A DNA stretch of 64,000 bases from assembly GCA_034440615.1 (NCBI GenBank), contig JAOTOM010002696.1, forward strand, positions 50,490-114,489. Reading direction: 5' to 3'. Positions 11,901 to 22,721 of the stretch are shown here, in pieces. Within the stretch, counting starts at the first letter, position 1. Each line of letters starts with the position of its first letter. Under the pieces are notes generated by a model that was given only the letters and a program-made list of their open reading frames with translations, was not told where the DNA came from and did not search any database. This stretch comes from Ashinkailepas kermadecensis. Taxonomy: Eukaryota > Arthropoda > Thecostraca > Neolepadidae. Position numbers and translations under genes: made by a program.

Positions 11901-14207
11901 AAACGGAAAAAAGTCAAGAATTCTTCTGATGTCTTTTGTTGCATCCCTAAAGGTGAGCAAACGCTGAAAGTTTAATTCAAATATCTATATTTATTAAAGC
12001 GCGTCGACTGGTTGAACTTTTTTGGGGGTAACCTCACTTGGCCTTGAATAACTTGTTTACCGTACATAACCTGACCTCGATAATTTCTCACAGCATGCCA
12101 AATTGATGTGGGAAAGGTGTGGTGAATTTTGATACGCTACCGCGCGCCGTTTTTCACTATCCGCTATTCACTATTCATTTTTAACTATCTCTATCCGCCT
12201 CAGTAAAGTGACCCCCGAGATGGGGTGGGTTAAAGTAATTAGTGGCAGCTTGATTTTCTTGTGGACGGAGCCCAGCCTACCTCTATCGTTGCCAAGTGCC
12301 CGGATCTGAACCTGACCACTCATCTTCAAAGTTTTTTCGTCGTTTTCGCTTTTCAGGTCCTCGCTTCGATTTTTGTTTTTTTTGGGGGGGGATGCCGATG
12401 CGATTTCCTTGGACTACCGACGCGAATGTTAGGCCCCCTGATTTGTTTTTGGGTGTGGGAGGGGCAGTATAGTTCTTCCTTGCTTTGTGTGATTTTTGGG
12501 ACCCTATGGCGTGATTTATTGTGCTTCAGAGCGATTTTCCGGGCCGGGATTGATTTTACGTGGTCGATGGTTAACTTGTAGGGTTTCCGGCTTTACTCTT
12601 TACGGTTCCCTTGGGATTGTTTAGGCCTCAGCGCGATTTTTTTTGGTCCTTGCGGGGGTTTGAAGTACCGCTGTATTGATTTGGGGCCCCGACGCGAGTT
12701 TGCTTCGGGTCGGAAGAAAATTATTGGACCTCTTCGCGATTTTCCTGGCTCCGACACGAGTGTAGTCCCTCCGTGCGAGTTTTCTGGACCCTGTTGTTTG
12801 TTTGGGCCATCAGCGCGATTTTTTGGAGGCATCGACGGGTATTTTGGAGTCCCAGCACGATTGTGGACCACGGTGTATTTATTCGAGGCCCCTGACCCTG
12901 TATTTTTCCGGGACCCCGATGGAAATTGTGTGTGCCCCAGTGCGACTTTCTGAGCCCCAGCGCGTTTTTCCGAACCCCGGCTCAATTATCTGGGGCCCAC
13001 TATCTCTGAGGAGCCAATTGTCAGCGGACAAGGAAAGCTCAATTTTGGCGCGCCGGAATGGCTCCCCTTTGGCACGACGGGGTATTATAGCCCCTTAGCC
13101 CCTCTGGTTGCGGTACTGTTTTTTTTGCGAAGCATTTCACATGGCATCGTTAAGACGATGCATATGAATTTGATGATATCCTCAAGATGATAAGGTGAAG
13201 TCTCAGATTCACATCATCATTAAGATGATAAGATGAATCTGAAACTTCATTCTTCGGGTGAAGTCTCAGAGCAAGTGTGTCTGATGGTGCGATTTTATCC
13301 ATGATTTGTTGATCTACAGCCTCGTGTGCACTCCGGGTATCGACGTGTGTACACGATCACTCGAAAACCGGGGACGACACATGCGGAAAGCCGGCCTCAA
13401 ACAGCCCCGTCAAGACCAAAACGCCAATTGGTAAGTGTTTACTTTTATTGGGTAGTTCACGACGCACTTTATGCACAATCGCGGGTAATGGCTCCGCCCA
13501 CACTGTTTTGCTGCTGGGCCGCGGGATTGGGAAAATGTCCTGAACGTTGGGAATGTTGAACCAGGGACCCTGGTAACCAGAGCTCAACGCCTTAACCACT
13601 CGGCCATCCACGCCCCATCGGTAAGTGTCTGCTAATCCCAACAAATTGTTCAGGAAATACAGCGACATTGAACACAAAGCGAAGAATCATCGTCACAGTC
13701 ATGATATCACACACAAACACACACACACACATTATATATATATATACACATATATCTAGGTGTGTGTATTTATGTTTGTACGTGTACGTGTGTATGTGTT
13801 CTGCATCTACACATCATGTTTACACATGTTGTGCATGCATGCGTAAGTATGATGTACATAAAAGCCATGGGTCTGCCTCTACCGTACCTACTGTACGTAC
13901 TTCCTGTTTCGTGGATCTTTCCCCTCGGTGTTTTTTCTCATTACCAGACAAGTCATTGCTGCTGTCCCCATACTCCACCCTCCACCCTTCACATACACAC
14001 ACGCGCCAAATTCTAACCGGCCTCTCGTGCTGACCAGGTAAGCTGGACGAGCTGCCCGAGGCACGACACCCGCACCAGGAGAAGGAGCCGTTGGCCGAGT
14101 TTCTCAACGGCGTGAACCCGGCCACGGGAGAGGTGGGCGGACCGCGTGGGCCCGAACCCACTCGCTACGGCGACTGGGAGCGCAAGGGCCGCGTCACAGA
14201 CTTCTGA
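5868..14207 (+). CDS. SDHAF4: Succinate dehydrogenase assembly factor 4, mitochondrial (3 exons: 5868-5943, 13320-13430, 14038-14207)
   Basis: SDHAF4 is a small mitochondrial-matrix chaperone. In known homologues it binds flavinylated SDHA and helps it join SDHB during complex II assembly. The three exons join in frame (phases 1 and 1) into 118 residues; human SDHAF4 is 108. Residues 1-25 are rich in Arg, Ser and Ala with no acidic residue, as expected of a mitochondrial presequence. The middle is a low-complexity Ser/Thr/Lys linker. The conserved family core is at the C-terminus: [12 protein letters not shown], then [20 protein letters not shown] and [10 protein letters not shown] before TGA. 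The start is the first ATG of exon 1, which ends at a strong GTAAGT donor. Intron 1 is 7.4 kb and intron 2 is 607 bp. A truncated SINE lies about 55 bp before the ATG, and a full SINE abuts the exon-2 donor. The family call is very secure. Exons 1 and 2 are inferred from frame, splice sites and composition. Confidence 0.93.
10340..11035. repeat. Decayed ~32-bp array with GGGGCCCC cores
   Basis: About twenty irregular units of the type GTGTTGGGGGCCCCTAAAGC, heavily diverged. A related array in SDHAF4 intron 1 is at 12370-13010. Confidence 0.7.
11180..11660 (+). repeat. Dispersed repeat, copy 1
   Basis: Shares about 300 bp with 15560-15990 in the same orientation: GGGGTCCTTRYATG, CGGAAAGCGCTCGA, CAAATTTC and TCTCCCC, then ATTATTTGxAATCAGAA. 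The copy continues past the SINE at 11674-11783. No coding potential was seen. Confidence 0.85.
11674..11783 (-). mobile_element. SINE family 1, 5'-truncated copy with exact 13-bp TSD
   Basis: Contains the body and tail of SINE family 1 from the B box onward. The target-site duplication AGAGCGAACGGTG is exact at 11661-11673 and 11784-11796. It is inserted into a dispersed repeat whose other copy (about 15560-15990) lacks the SINE, giving an occupied/empty-site comparison within the window. Confidence 0.92.
12370..13010. repeat. Decayed ~32-bp array with GGCCCCGACGCGATTTT units
   Basis: Units such as GGGGCCCCGACGCGAGTTTG and GAGGCATCGACGGGTATTTT recur irregularly. This gives long open frames on both strands (12593-12985 -, 12660-12953 +) that are not credible genes. 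Confidence 0.7.
13320..13430 (+). CDS. SDHAF4: SDHAF4 exon 2 (linker and start of conserved core)
   Basis: The acceptor is a CTACAG at 13314-13319. The exon carries 36 whole codons and ends KTKTPI plus the first base of Gly before GTAAGTG at 13431. KTPIG continuing into exon 3 is the expected start of the SDHAF4 core. The donor has an identical 8-nt copy at 13621-13628 across a SINE. Using that copy would add 190 nt, shift frame and meet an in-frame stop inside the SINE. Confidence 0.88.
13439..13616 (-). mobile_element. SINE family 2 (tRNA-Ser/Leu-like head), inserted at the SDHAF4 exon-2 donor
   Basis: On the minus strand the element starts with a tRNA-like A box (GGCCGAGTGGTTAAGGCG), has a B-box-like GGTTCAACATTC, and ends in a CCCAATAAAA tail. 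It is flanked by a 12-bp target-site duplication, ATTGGTAAGTGT (13427-13438) and ATCGGTAAGTGT (13617-13628), with one mismatch. The duplication includes the splice donor of SDHAF4 exon 2. Related copies are at 1147-1318 and 48540-48715. Confidence 0.9.
13700..13830. repeat. Compound microsatellite (CA/TA/TG)
   Basis: (CA)n, (TA)n and TG-rich runs in SDHAF4 intron 2. Confidence 0.95.
14038..14207 (+). CDS. SDHAF4: SDHAF4 exon 3 (conserved core and stop)
   Basis: The acceptor is TGACCAG ending at 14037. The exon encodes [18 protein letters not shown], the [18 protein letters not shown] motif and the terminal VTDF, then TGA at 14205-14207. This is the diagnostic part of the family. The exon itself begins GTAAG, matching the first bases of the upstream donor. 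Confidence 0.97.
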
Positions 14208-15310
14208 CATGACGTGCAGCGCCGTAGAACAGCCGTATTGCAGCAGTCGGCGGTGGCAGGTGAAGCGGACGACTTGGTCGCGGCCCGCCGGACAGTTGCG
14301 GCTGGGCCAGAGCCGGAACTGGGTCGGTGCTGGACTAGCTACAGACGCAGCAGTGCAGCCGGCCCGCGCTGAGCCGCGGTGGACGGGCCGGACTACCCAG
14401 ACGGTGGTGGTCAGTCAGGGCGATCAGACTTCGCTGGTGAGCATCGAATGAGAGAAGACGGGGGCAGACTGAGACAGTGTTTCCAACATTTCCACGTCTC
14501 TCGGTTGGAACACAGCATCAGAAATGAGTGGCAGAGCGGAAGTTTATCCGATATAGAGTGGATTCAGTGATGAGTGGTGCACGGAGTATTCACTTATGCT
14601 CGTGTTCGCGGCTATTCTCTTCCCTCGACATGCTGTGGCTGACTCCTAGTTTGCCATCAATCGTGTGACGGATGGGCACCTAAGCTGCGGCGCAGGCTTC
14701 AAACTCAGCCTCTATGTTGACTGCATCGTGACAGAAGGTGCAGGCACACGATCCTTGTCGGCATTTTCTCCATGTTTGTGCACTCTGGAACCACACACTG
14801 CAGCTAGCACGCCGCATAATTCCTGCAGATAGTGATCATTACATGCACACTATCACGTTGGGTCTTTCTGGAGCTTGATCGTTGCGCTTTTCACTCGCCG
14901 AGTACTGAACATTTTTGGTATCCCACGTTTCCCCTGATACTTCCTAAATTTTGCAAAAAGCCAAGTTCCTTATTACCGCTAAGTCTCACACATGCCCCCC
15001 CCCCCCCCAGCTAATTTGCGGAGACCCTAAGAGGTGCAAACGTTAGACCTCAGGGGTCAGATTTCACTAGCTACTTGGGATTTCGGCTTGCCGCAGCCAT
15101 TGGACACGAGGGAGCACGACGATGCTGCATGGCGTGCCGTATCTGCCGGCGTGTTGCTTATCCAATCGCATGTGTTGTGAAAGAACTCGCGATCAGACCA
15201 CACTAGGTTACACAGGTTAATGGGATTTCCTCCAGTAAGATGCAGCTGAGATCGTATGTAGGTCAAATGTCAAAACCCCGGGGGTGGGTCAGGACCTCCT
15301 GGAATAAAGA
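14208..15310 (+). other. SDHAF4 3' flank / probable 3' UTR
   Basis: GC-rich immediately after the stop, then ordinary. The first AATAAA downstream on this strand that was noticed is at about 15302. The transcript end is not determined. Confidence 0.4.
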
Positions 15311-15559
15311 TATCAATTTTCAGCGTACGTCAGGAGGATTCAAGTTTCACCCCCAAAAGCAATAGCAAGCACACATATTTTAAACTTTAGATCATAATCT
15401 CTGGCAATTTACGATATTATGCTATATTTGACGTCTTTTTTAACACATGCGAATACTGAAAAACCCGGGGGTAATTCAATGCAGTAGGTTAGAATCGTTC
15501 TCTCAATGCTGTGTGAAAAAGAATATGTGACACGGTCTTTTTCTGTTTGTTACTTGTCT

Positions 15560-15990
15560 TTTTCCAACTTGCTCGTCGTTCCGGTCGGATCCTCACACCC
15601 CGTCTCTCGGGGGGGGTCCTTACATGTCCCACGGTAATTTCCAAGCTCAGCGTTGCACGAGAACGAAAGAGATACCATTGGAAAGCGCTCGATGATTAGG
15701 GCTGAAGTCACCACAAAATTTCCTCTCCCCAAATGGTGACTTCATTAAGGCGTTTATGGGGTAGCGACCGATGTCATATTCTTGGCTCTGGTTAATTCAT
15801 TTTCGGGAAGATTAAAAAAAAAAATTATTTGTAATCAGAAGAGGTAGGCGAATTCGGCCATGGTCCTACATTGTTTGCCCACCCAAATGTAAAGTTTTTT
15901 TGTGAAAAAATTTTCAACCATGAGTTCGATTTTTGAATTTTCGTTTTGTATTGGGTAGAGCGCACCGATAAATGTTTTAAGTTAGGGCAG
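15560..15990 (+). repeat. Dispersed repeat, copy 2 (SINE-free)
   Basis: Partner of 11180-11830. Where copy 1 holds a SINE this copy reads straight through (GGGTAGAGCGCACCGATAAATG), the pre-insertion state. Confidence 0.85.
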
Positions 15991-15997
15991 CCTAACG

Positions 15998-16052
15998 GGC
16001 GCTGAGAGGGTTCCGGGTACTTCTTATAAATCTGAGGAACCCTCTCAGCGCC
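15998..16052. other. Hairpin with 17-bp perfect arms
   Basis: GGCGCTGAGAGGGTTCC (15998-16014) and its exact complement (16036-16052) are separated by 21 nt. A partial third copy of the arm follows (AACGAACCATCTCAGC). Function is unknown. Confidence 0.85.
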
Positions 16053-16059
16053 CTCTCAA

Positions 16060-17650
16060 ACCTAACGAACCATCTCAGCTCCATATCGGGGATCTTTGTA
16101 ATTCCTAGATGTGCGGAGCGTAAATTTGCCAAAAATAAAATCCAAAATGAAAATGTCCCAAAATGATCCCCCAACAAAATCCTGCAAAAAGGCTTACGAT
16201 ACTGTGCAAAAGAGCACATTTAATTTCAGTGAAACAAACGTCTAGTTATTCCCCTATTGACCATTTAGCTGAATGGGGCTGGTAGGGTTCCTGTTTTTCG
16301 GTCGTATTGTTGACACATTTCCCGTGCTTTGCAGTTAAAGTAGCCTAGTTATAAAAGATAGAGCTGGCCATTGCGCATCTTTTGAAAAAAAAAGCTATCC
16401 TCGGAACTTTTTACAAAAATTAAGATTCAAAATGACAAAATGAAGATTTTGGTATCCAAGTGATCTTAGGTTATTGATAATGCACAGATAGGCGGCGAGA
16501 ATTAGTACAGAAAATTTATGTGATTCATTTTGTTTCAGCTCATTTGAAGCAGAATATTTACAAAAACACCTTAAAGCCATAAATAAGTGAAAAACGTTGA
16601 CCTCTTTTTTGACGAATGTTCTGGGTTTAAATACATTTTGACACATGGCTGCAATAGTCAGGGATGTCCTCTGTTAATATGTGAAGAGAACAAAGTCGAA
16701 CCTCCTTTCTAAAGGGGGTAAATATTTTTGACTGTAGAAATATCACCACTTAAAAAAACATTTCTTCCCCATGTAACTGCGAGCAATGGTAATAATATTT
16801 GAGATGGTAGGCAATTTGTTGACCCTCATGTATGTGCCTCGGTCAGATATGATTATTTTCTATTTGACATTTTGGTACTGCAATTGAGCTTTGCTTTAGT
16901 GTGCTTAAAGCGCTAACAAAAGTAGGCCGACCACATATTTTTGTAGGCAGTTTAATGATGCACCTTTTATATCTAAGCTTTATGGCTCTGATCGCAATGG
17001 ATATTGCTCAAAAAGTGTCAAAACAAAAACATCTGGTCGGTTTCACCCGCACCCTCTTGGTGATGCCTTTCAAAACGTCGGCAATTCATTGCGCGATAGT
17101 GAACACCATCAATATCTTTAATTTCATTCATATTAGAAATTCAGTGAAACCCTCCGGTGCATCGTAACAAGCATCTTTTGGGCATTTTAAACATTTATTT
17201 TTTTGCAGCAAGTTTTAATAATTTTTCCGCACAAGAGGGTAAAAATGACGTGTTTTTCTTTTTGAAGATGTATTAAAAAACAGTATTTTGCAGTTATGTT
17301 CGGCCGAAACCTCGACTGTCCAAATTTGACCCGCCTACGACGTCTTAAAAGGCAAAACTGCAGCCTTAAAAAATCGGCAATTCTTGCGTGGTGGATGGGC
17401 GCTACATGACCAATGTAGTCGATGTGCCCTAACGCCCTAATAACAAGCTAACTTGCGTGGTGGTGAGCGGCATCAAGATCGGCGTGTGAAGTCGAATTAG
17501 TAATTTTAAAAAAACGCATTGTTGCATCGTAAGAAGCATCTCATGGGCATCCCGAAATGTAAAAATATTGAGAAAAATGTCGAATTTTCAGAAGGTATTA
17601 ACGGAAAATTGATATTTTTTTATCACAAAAGTAAAGACATTCCGAGCGCT
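16060..17650. other. No gene recognised
   Basis: AT-rich, with short frames only. No repeats stand out before the microsatellite at 17655. Confidence 0.5.
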
Positions 17651-17654
17651 AAGA

Positions 17655-17691
<37 letters not shown>

Positions 17692-17696
17692 ATATT

Positions 17697-17735
<39 letters not shown>

Positions 17736-17818
17736 GCGTGTGCGTGTGCGTGTGCGTGTGCGTGTGCGCGTGAGCGTGTGCGTGTGCGTGTGCGTGTGCG
17801 TGTGCGTGTGCGTGTGTA
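17655..17818. repeat. Compound microsatellite (AT)n (TG)n (CGTGTG)n
   Basis: An (AT)17-type run, then (TG)n, then CGTGTG repeats with one interruption (GCGCGTGAGC). Confidence 0.98.
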
Positions 17819-18945
17819 TTACATTCTCCAAAAGTTCAATTCAAGAAGCGAAATTCCAGATTAAAATTGTTTAAAAAGAAATTCTCATTTTTGTGACATA
17901 TAATTAAAGTTCATATACGTAGAATAACATGGTGAGCACGAATTTGGCCTCCATTTTCGATTTGGTCCATAACGTTTTGAGTTATGAACTTTGCAAAAAC
18001 GGGATTGAGCTGGAAAGAAGGGTTTTTCAGGTTTGTTTTTCACCTTTTTGTCTGTAATGTTTTCCGAATGCAAGTTAATCTTCTTAGACATAAAATGACG
18101 CGCTGAGCTGAGCGAAACTATTCATTTCGCTATAGCTATGTAACTTCTCGATATATGGGCTAGTAAAGTTAGCATTTTTCTAAATATTTATCAACTTTCA
18201 CCATGAATAGAGAAAAACTTACTGAGCTAGATGCTTTTTGCATCACAGGCGAAAGATGCTCCGTTCAATTCTCTATCAAACCTGTCCCTTGACATTAATC
18301 GCTATCTTTGTTAGATGTCCAGTTATTGAAGTTTCAAAAAGCATACTATAAGGTTTTAAAACAGTATATAAGTCTGGAATGCTGTAGAAAGTTCTCAACA
18401 GATCTTCGGTTTTCGCACACCAGTCGACGCGCCGTCAAAAGTTGGCCATAAGACATCCATCTGGAAGGCCTTTAAAGCGTTTTTTTGTAGGTGTGGGTGA
18501 TCTAAATGCAAATTTGATAGTTCCTATTGCGTTAACATTGGAGGAATTCGAGAGCCACTCACACCTAAACAGTTGAGGAAATCCTCTGAGTCTAAATAAT
18601 ATTGTTAGAGCTCCGCGAGCGCTATATGGTCAAATATAAGGATTTCTCGTTTACCCCACCCCAAAAATTGATTATACGAGCGTTTTTATTTTTCGAAAAG
18701 TATTCCAAGTTCTAACGCAAGAAGCTGTTTACCTATAACCGATGGACGATATTATGGTACTATTGAAATCAACCCCAATGAATTGCCTTTCCTTCCGTCT
18801 TTGACTTTTTGAAACTCGTTCGGTAACTTAGTATCGTATGAGTTTTCTAATGGGACACTGTTTTCCATTGACTTAGCATTGGAATACCGGCTTTGGAATG
18901 TTTGAATCGTAATAACTCTAGAAGTTGCCGATGGATTTATAAGTT
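17819..18945. other. No gene recognised
   Basis: AT-rich sequence with no convincing exons, repeats or RNA genes. Confidence 0.5.
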
Positions 18946-18949
18946 TCAA

Positions 18950-19600
18950 ACGGCAAAACATAGCGTATGGTAGAGCGCAATTTGATTTCATTAGTAATGT
19001 TACCGGCCACCACCGTTAACGTCGCGACTATACCCTGCAATGTGGCGAGCGTATAGGTGTCCTGAGACACCGCGCCGACTGGCACCGTCTGCGCTGCTGA
19101 GTATCCTGCCGCCATTGCTGACACCAGGCCTGAAGCCGAGGCTTCCAAGAATCTATCAGCTGCAGTAGCCAGTTGACCCAGGGAAGCTTCCTCTGACGGC
19201 AGCGATAATGCTGCCCAAGCTGCCTGCGGCAGCCCTTGAAGAAATAGTCTTCAACAGCTCACGGACGTCTGGGACATCTGCTGTACCCAGTTCGGAGTGC
19301 ATCCACAGCAGCAGCTGGAACGGTTTCTGGTCTCCGAGCTGCTGGCGAGGTAATATGACTTCCAGGCGGGCGGCTCGCGATTGCGCCAACCTACACCTCC
19401 GGACGTCAATAAGGGCCACGAGCCGGGGCGTCTGGGCCCTGATTGTATCCCCACATGTGTGGTGATCAACACAGAGAGGCTTGCCACCAGCAGGTCGAAC
19501 TTGGTGCTGTCTTGTTGGATTCCAGCCACCCGAAACGCACAGTTCGTCTGCATCGGCTAGAGGTCCGTCTTCTCCGAAGGAAGGGGAAAACTGATAGCCT
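18950..19600 (-). pseudogene. Broken gag-like fragment of an LTR retrotransposon
   Basis: Across two to three minus frames the peptides follow the order seen in arthropod retrotransposon gag: FRVAGIQQDSTKFDLLVASL, then ARLEVILPRQQLGDQKPFQL and LLWMHSELG, then LPSEEASLGQLATAADRFLE and AS. Frameshifts separate the pieces, and no zinc knuckle, protease or reverse transcriptase follows. The fragment is inactive. Gypsy versus Pao origin is not resolved. Confidence 0.72.
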
Positions 19601-19639
19601 AAACTCGGCCAGCTGCTGTCTTGCAGATGCAAGAGCCAA

Positions 19640-20250
19640 GGGCAGATACAGGGGGAGGGAACTGGGGAATGTGCCTCCCTCCCATAAAAGCTGGTCGCTC
19701 CTCCGACCGGGAAAAGGCGCCCATCAGGGAATTATATTTAGTCAGAAACGCCCCTCCCAGTGAAAAAGGCACCTGTTCAGTGTGCTCGAATGGACTCTCA
19801 TCGAATTTTTCTTCCAGTGGCTCCCAACGCAAGTAAAAGACACTCCTCCAGGCAGGAACGGGTTCAGAAATGTCATGAGGGGAACTTGAAAAAACTCCAG
19901 CTGAAAAAAAAATGAGGAGCGGGGTGTACTCGGGCTTTCCGGAGGGGCACCTTCACCTTCCAATGTGCACCTCTGGCTGAACAATTATAGGGGTTCACTC
20001 AAACACACTGAATGGGGCCATTTCCTTCCAAGGAGCGCCTCTGGCTAAAAAATTCGATGGGGATGCATCCGAGCTTTCCCGGAGTGGAGCCCGTCCCGGC
20101 CGAATGGGCGCAAATTTTCATGGGGCATATGCCTTCAGTGCAACCCCTGGATCCGCCCCTGCCTCCAAATACTTTCGCAGTGGCGTCCCTCCGAAGAAAT
20201 GACGCCACTTCAGATAAGTGTCCCTATGACAATTTCTGAATCCGCCCCTG
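19640..20250 (-). repeat. Repeat family starting GGGGCGGATCCAGG
   Basis: Minus-strand starts at about 20242 (GGGGCGGATTCAGAAATTG) and 20160 (GGGGCGGATCCAGGGGTTG) are followed by stretches with GGGGCAC- and GCCCC-type spacing. A third member is at 46128-46320. Probably transposon-derived; class unknown. Confidence 0.6.
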
Positions 20251-20254
20251 GCGG

Positions 20255-21339
20255 AAGTCCCCGACGCTGACAGGGCTGCCGCCCTGCATACGTTAAAATG
20301 TTGAGTTTTCAAAATAACTTTGTCACATCCTCGTCCTTTTCTCGGGGCTACAACATGGTGCCCCATCACCCGATGCCCAGCGTTCATAATCGAGAATAAT
20401 TAGTTTTCGATATTTTTTTTAGCTACATGTGATAAAATACCTTTTCTTTTATATTATCCACGACTTGTACTATAATGACTACTTTGCGTATTTCGCAGGC
20501 ACGTACCTACTTTGGGAGTGGCGACGCATACGTATTTTACCGTATAAGACATATAACGCATATAGGACGGAGAGACGTCAGAAATTGATACTTCTTAGAA
20601 CAGCTACAGAAAACCGCAAAATAGTACAGAAGCAGCAAAATATTGCACATGCGGTGCTTTTAGTATAGGACAAATTAAAACTGTCTTAATTTGGCGATAT
20701 CAGCGAATCAGAGAGCCAGACAGAAAGTAATGCACATTTTATGCCTTGTACTGTTCTTACCTGCTGTTGTTCAAGCCTTCTTGTTCGTAGAAACCACGCT
20801 TGCTCGCATGTGGCCAGGTTTTGTTGCCAGCATTGCCTTTTCCCTGCGCGTGTGTACCGGATCCTTTTCCTAGATTGTTGTGCAGTCTCACACCCTCAGT
20901 ACTTGAAGATTGATAGTCCACGTAGCAAGTGTGCATCTGTGACAGCACAGGCAGCAAGTGTGCATCTGCAAAGTTTTCGTTTGACGTTGGTGAAGAGGGG
21001 CCCAATTCCATATCGACAACATTTGTTCTGCTACTTGAGTTTAGAAACGCTACGAGACATGGATCGAGATGCCTTTTACATCGCTCACGACGGTTGCTTC
21101 ATTCCACCTCATGCATACCCTTACTAGTAGGGCTCTGGCACTGGTAACGGGGTTGAGGTTACAGCGGGGTCACACACATGCATTTGTGCATCTTGGTGTT
21201 GTAGTCTGGGTGTTCGTGGGAGACCGCGGCAGATGGCAAATGACGGTGGCGTTCGTAAATACTTCTGATTTGTGTGTGATTTGCCCTCGGATTATTATGT
21301 GCAGATGCATGGTATTATTTTCTTCATCAGATAATTTTG
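20255..21339. other. No gene recognised
   Basis: Frames up to 128 codons (20741-21127 +) show no family resemblance, and no splice-consistent model was found. Confidence 0.45.
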
Positions 21340-21510
21340 CAACAAACATCAGACCTTCATATTCTCATGGCAGTCACTAGAATGTGAAGGTCAGAAAGGG
21401 CCTGATTTGATTTAGATTGCCAGACATAGCCATACTTAGCACGTATTCCTCCACAGACGTTTCTCAGGAAGCGTTCACCTTACGTGTTTACACTGGCTGT
21501 TCAGGAGTGA
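21340..21510 (+). repeat. ~160-bp dispersed repeat, copy 1
   Basis: Matches 24920-25085 in the same orientation, including ACTAGAATGTGAAGGT, AGAAAGGG, TAGCCATACTTAG and GCGTTCACC. Confidence 0.9.
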
Positions 21511-22681
21511 GCGAGCCTTGCGAGCGAACGCAATGATACAAATGCTAAAACCCATTGACACTTTCTTGCTTGAATTTTGAGGATATCTGGAACTCGGCCT
21601 CTTCCCAGGTTATATTGGTATTAGATGAACTAACGTGAAAACGGTGGGTTCTATACATTTAGCTGGCAACTGCGCTTGATAGGGATTAAGTATTGCCGTT
21701 ATTTTCACTATCAAGAAAGGAAACATAAATATGACCTCAGATCGATTAAAAAGCTCAAATACTAACTCAACATTCAATATTAAATGTCCGAACAGAGTAC
21801 GCTCGACTGTCTGTGTAATGCATGTTGATATGACCGGAGCGCTGATTAATCTGGGTGTATTTATGTGTGTCTTGCCCACAAATTTTAATATTAATAATAT
21901 AGTAATAGTTCGCTATCACGCATGTGTGTGGGTTGACTCGTAGATTGTACGGTAGCTTTGCTCGTTGATATGTGAACAACGGAAGAAACGTGGCTGATGA
22001 ACTCTTGCGCACAGTAGAACGGAACATTTCGAAAATTGCATTCGCAGTTCTTTTGTCGGGTTTTCCATTGAGTCGGACATTTTCCTACCCCGGGTGATAA
22101 CCGGGTGTTCTATACGTATGGTTGTGTTTTTATCTTGATCTTGAACATCACATCAATTGCAAATTCTTCCTATCAGCAGATTGAGTGGCATAAATCTAAG
22201 ATACAAACATAATTGATGACAGGGCCCAATACCACGCGCGCCGGAGGCCTCTCACATACTTCGCATAGGAGGGGGGGGGGGAGATTCGGCCCCTGACCCT
22301 AGAGATTTCGATTCAATATCGCCGCCCGTTTATGAAATAACGACAAAAAACAGAAGAGGACGGATTACCCCACCCACCCCCTGGCGCATGTGTTGAACAG
22401 CCACATCTTATGCCTACAACAATCCTGTAGGACACCCCCCCCCCCCCAACAAAAAAAAAACTAATAATAACATCTATGTTTCCGCCGGTCATGCAAATAT
22501 CATCTTTCCCTGCACCTTTGACTGCATTTTTCCATCATGCTTCCATCTTGTTTCGACGCCATCATGGATTTTGTCTTCGCCGGCCACCTTCTACTCTACG
22601 AAGAACAAATCCCAGGACACTGATCTACATAAACTGTGACTACCCAGAGCTGGGTATTCACACAATGCAAAGCTGGTCAAA

Positions 22682-22721
22682 CAATGCGAAACTTCGTTAG
22701 CTCTAACGAAGTATCGCATTG
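22682..22721. other. Near-perfect 40-nt palindrome
   Basis: Arms of 19 nt (CAATGCGAAACTTCGTTAG and its complement, one mismatch) surround a 2-nt centre. It would form a cruciform or hairpin. Unexplained. Confidence 0.85.

Larger units (their letters stand above)
5944..13319 (+). other. SDHAF4 intron 1
   Basis: 7.4 kb from GTAAGT to CTACAG. 6000-10340 is mostly unique-looking sequence without recognisable genes; frames up to 135 codons are unconvincing. Two decayed GGGGCCCC-type arrays, a dispersed repeat and a truncated SINE occupy the right part. Confidence 0.75.

Noticed and set aside
12593..12985. 130-codon frame (-) rich in Arg, Gly and Pro
   Set aside because: Falls in a decayed GC-rich array, and a mirror frame is open on the + strand.
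13621..13628. Downstream GTAAGTGT as the normal SDHAF4 exon-2 donor
   Set aside because: It would include 190 nt of SINE and meet an in-frame stop; the upstream copy joins exon 3 in frame.
19621..19836. Overlapping frames as a host gene
   Set aside because: They sit between the broken gag fragment and a dispersed repeat, with no family similarity.
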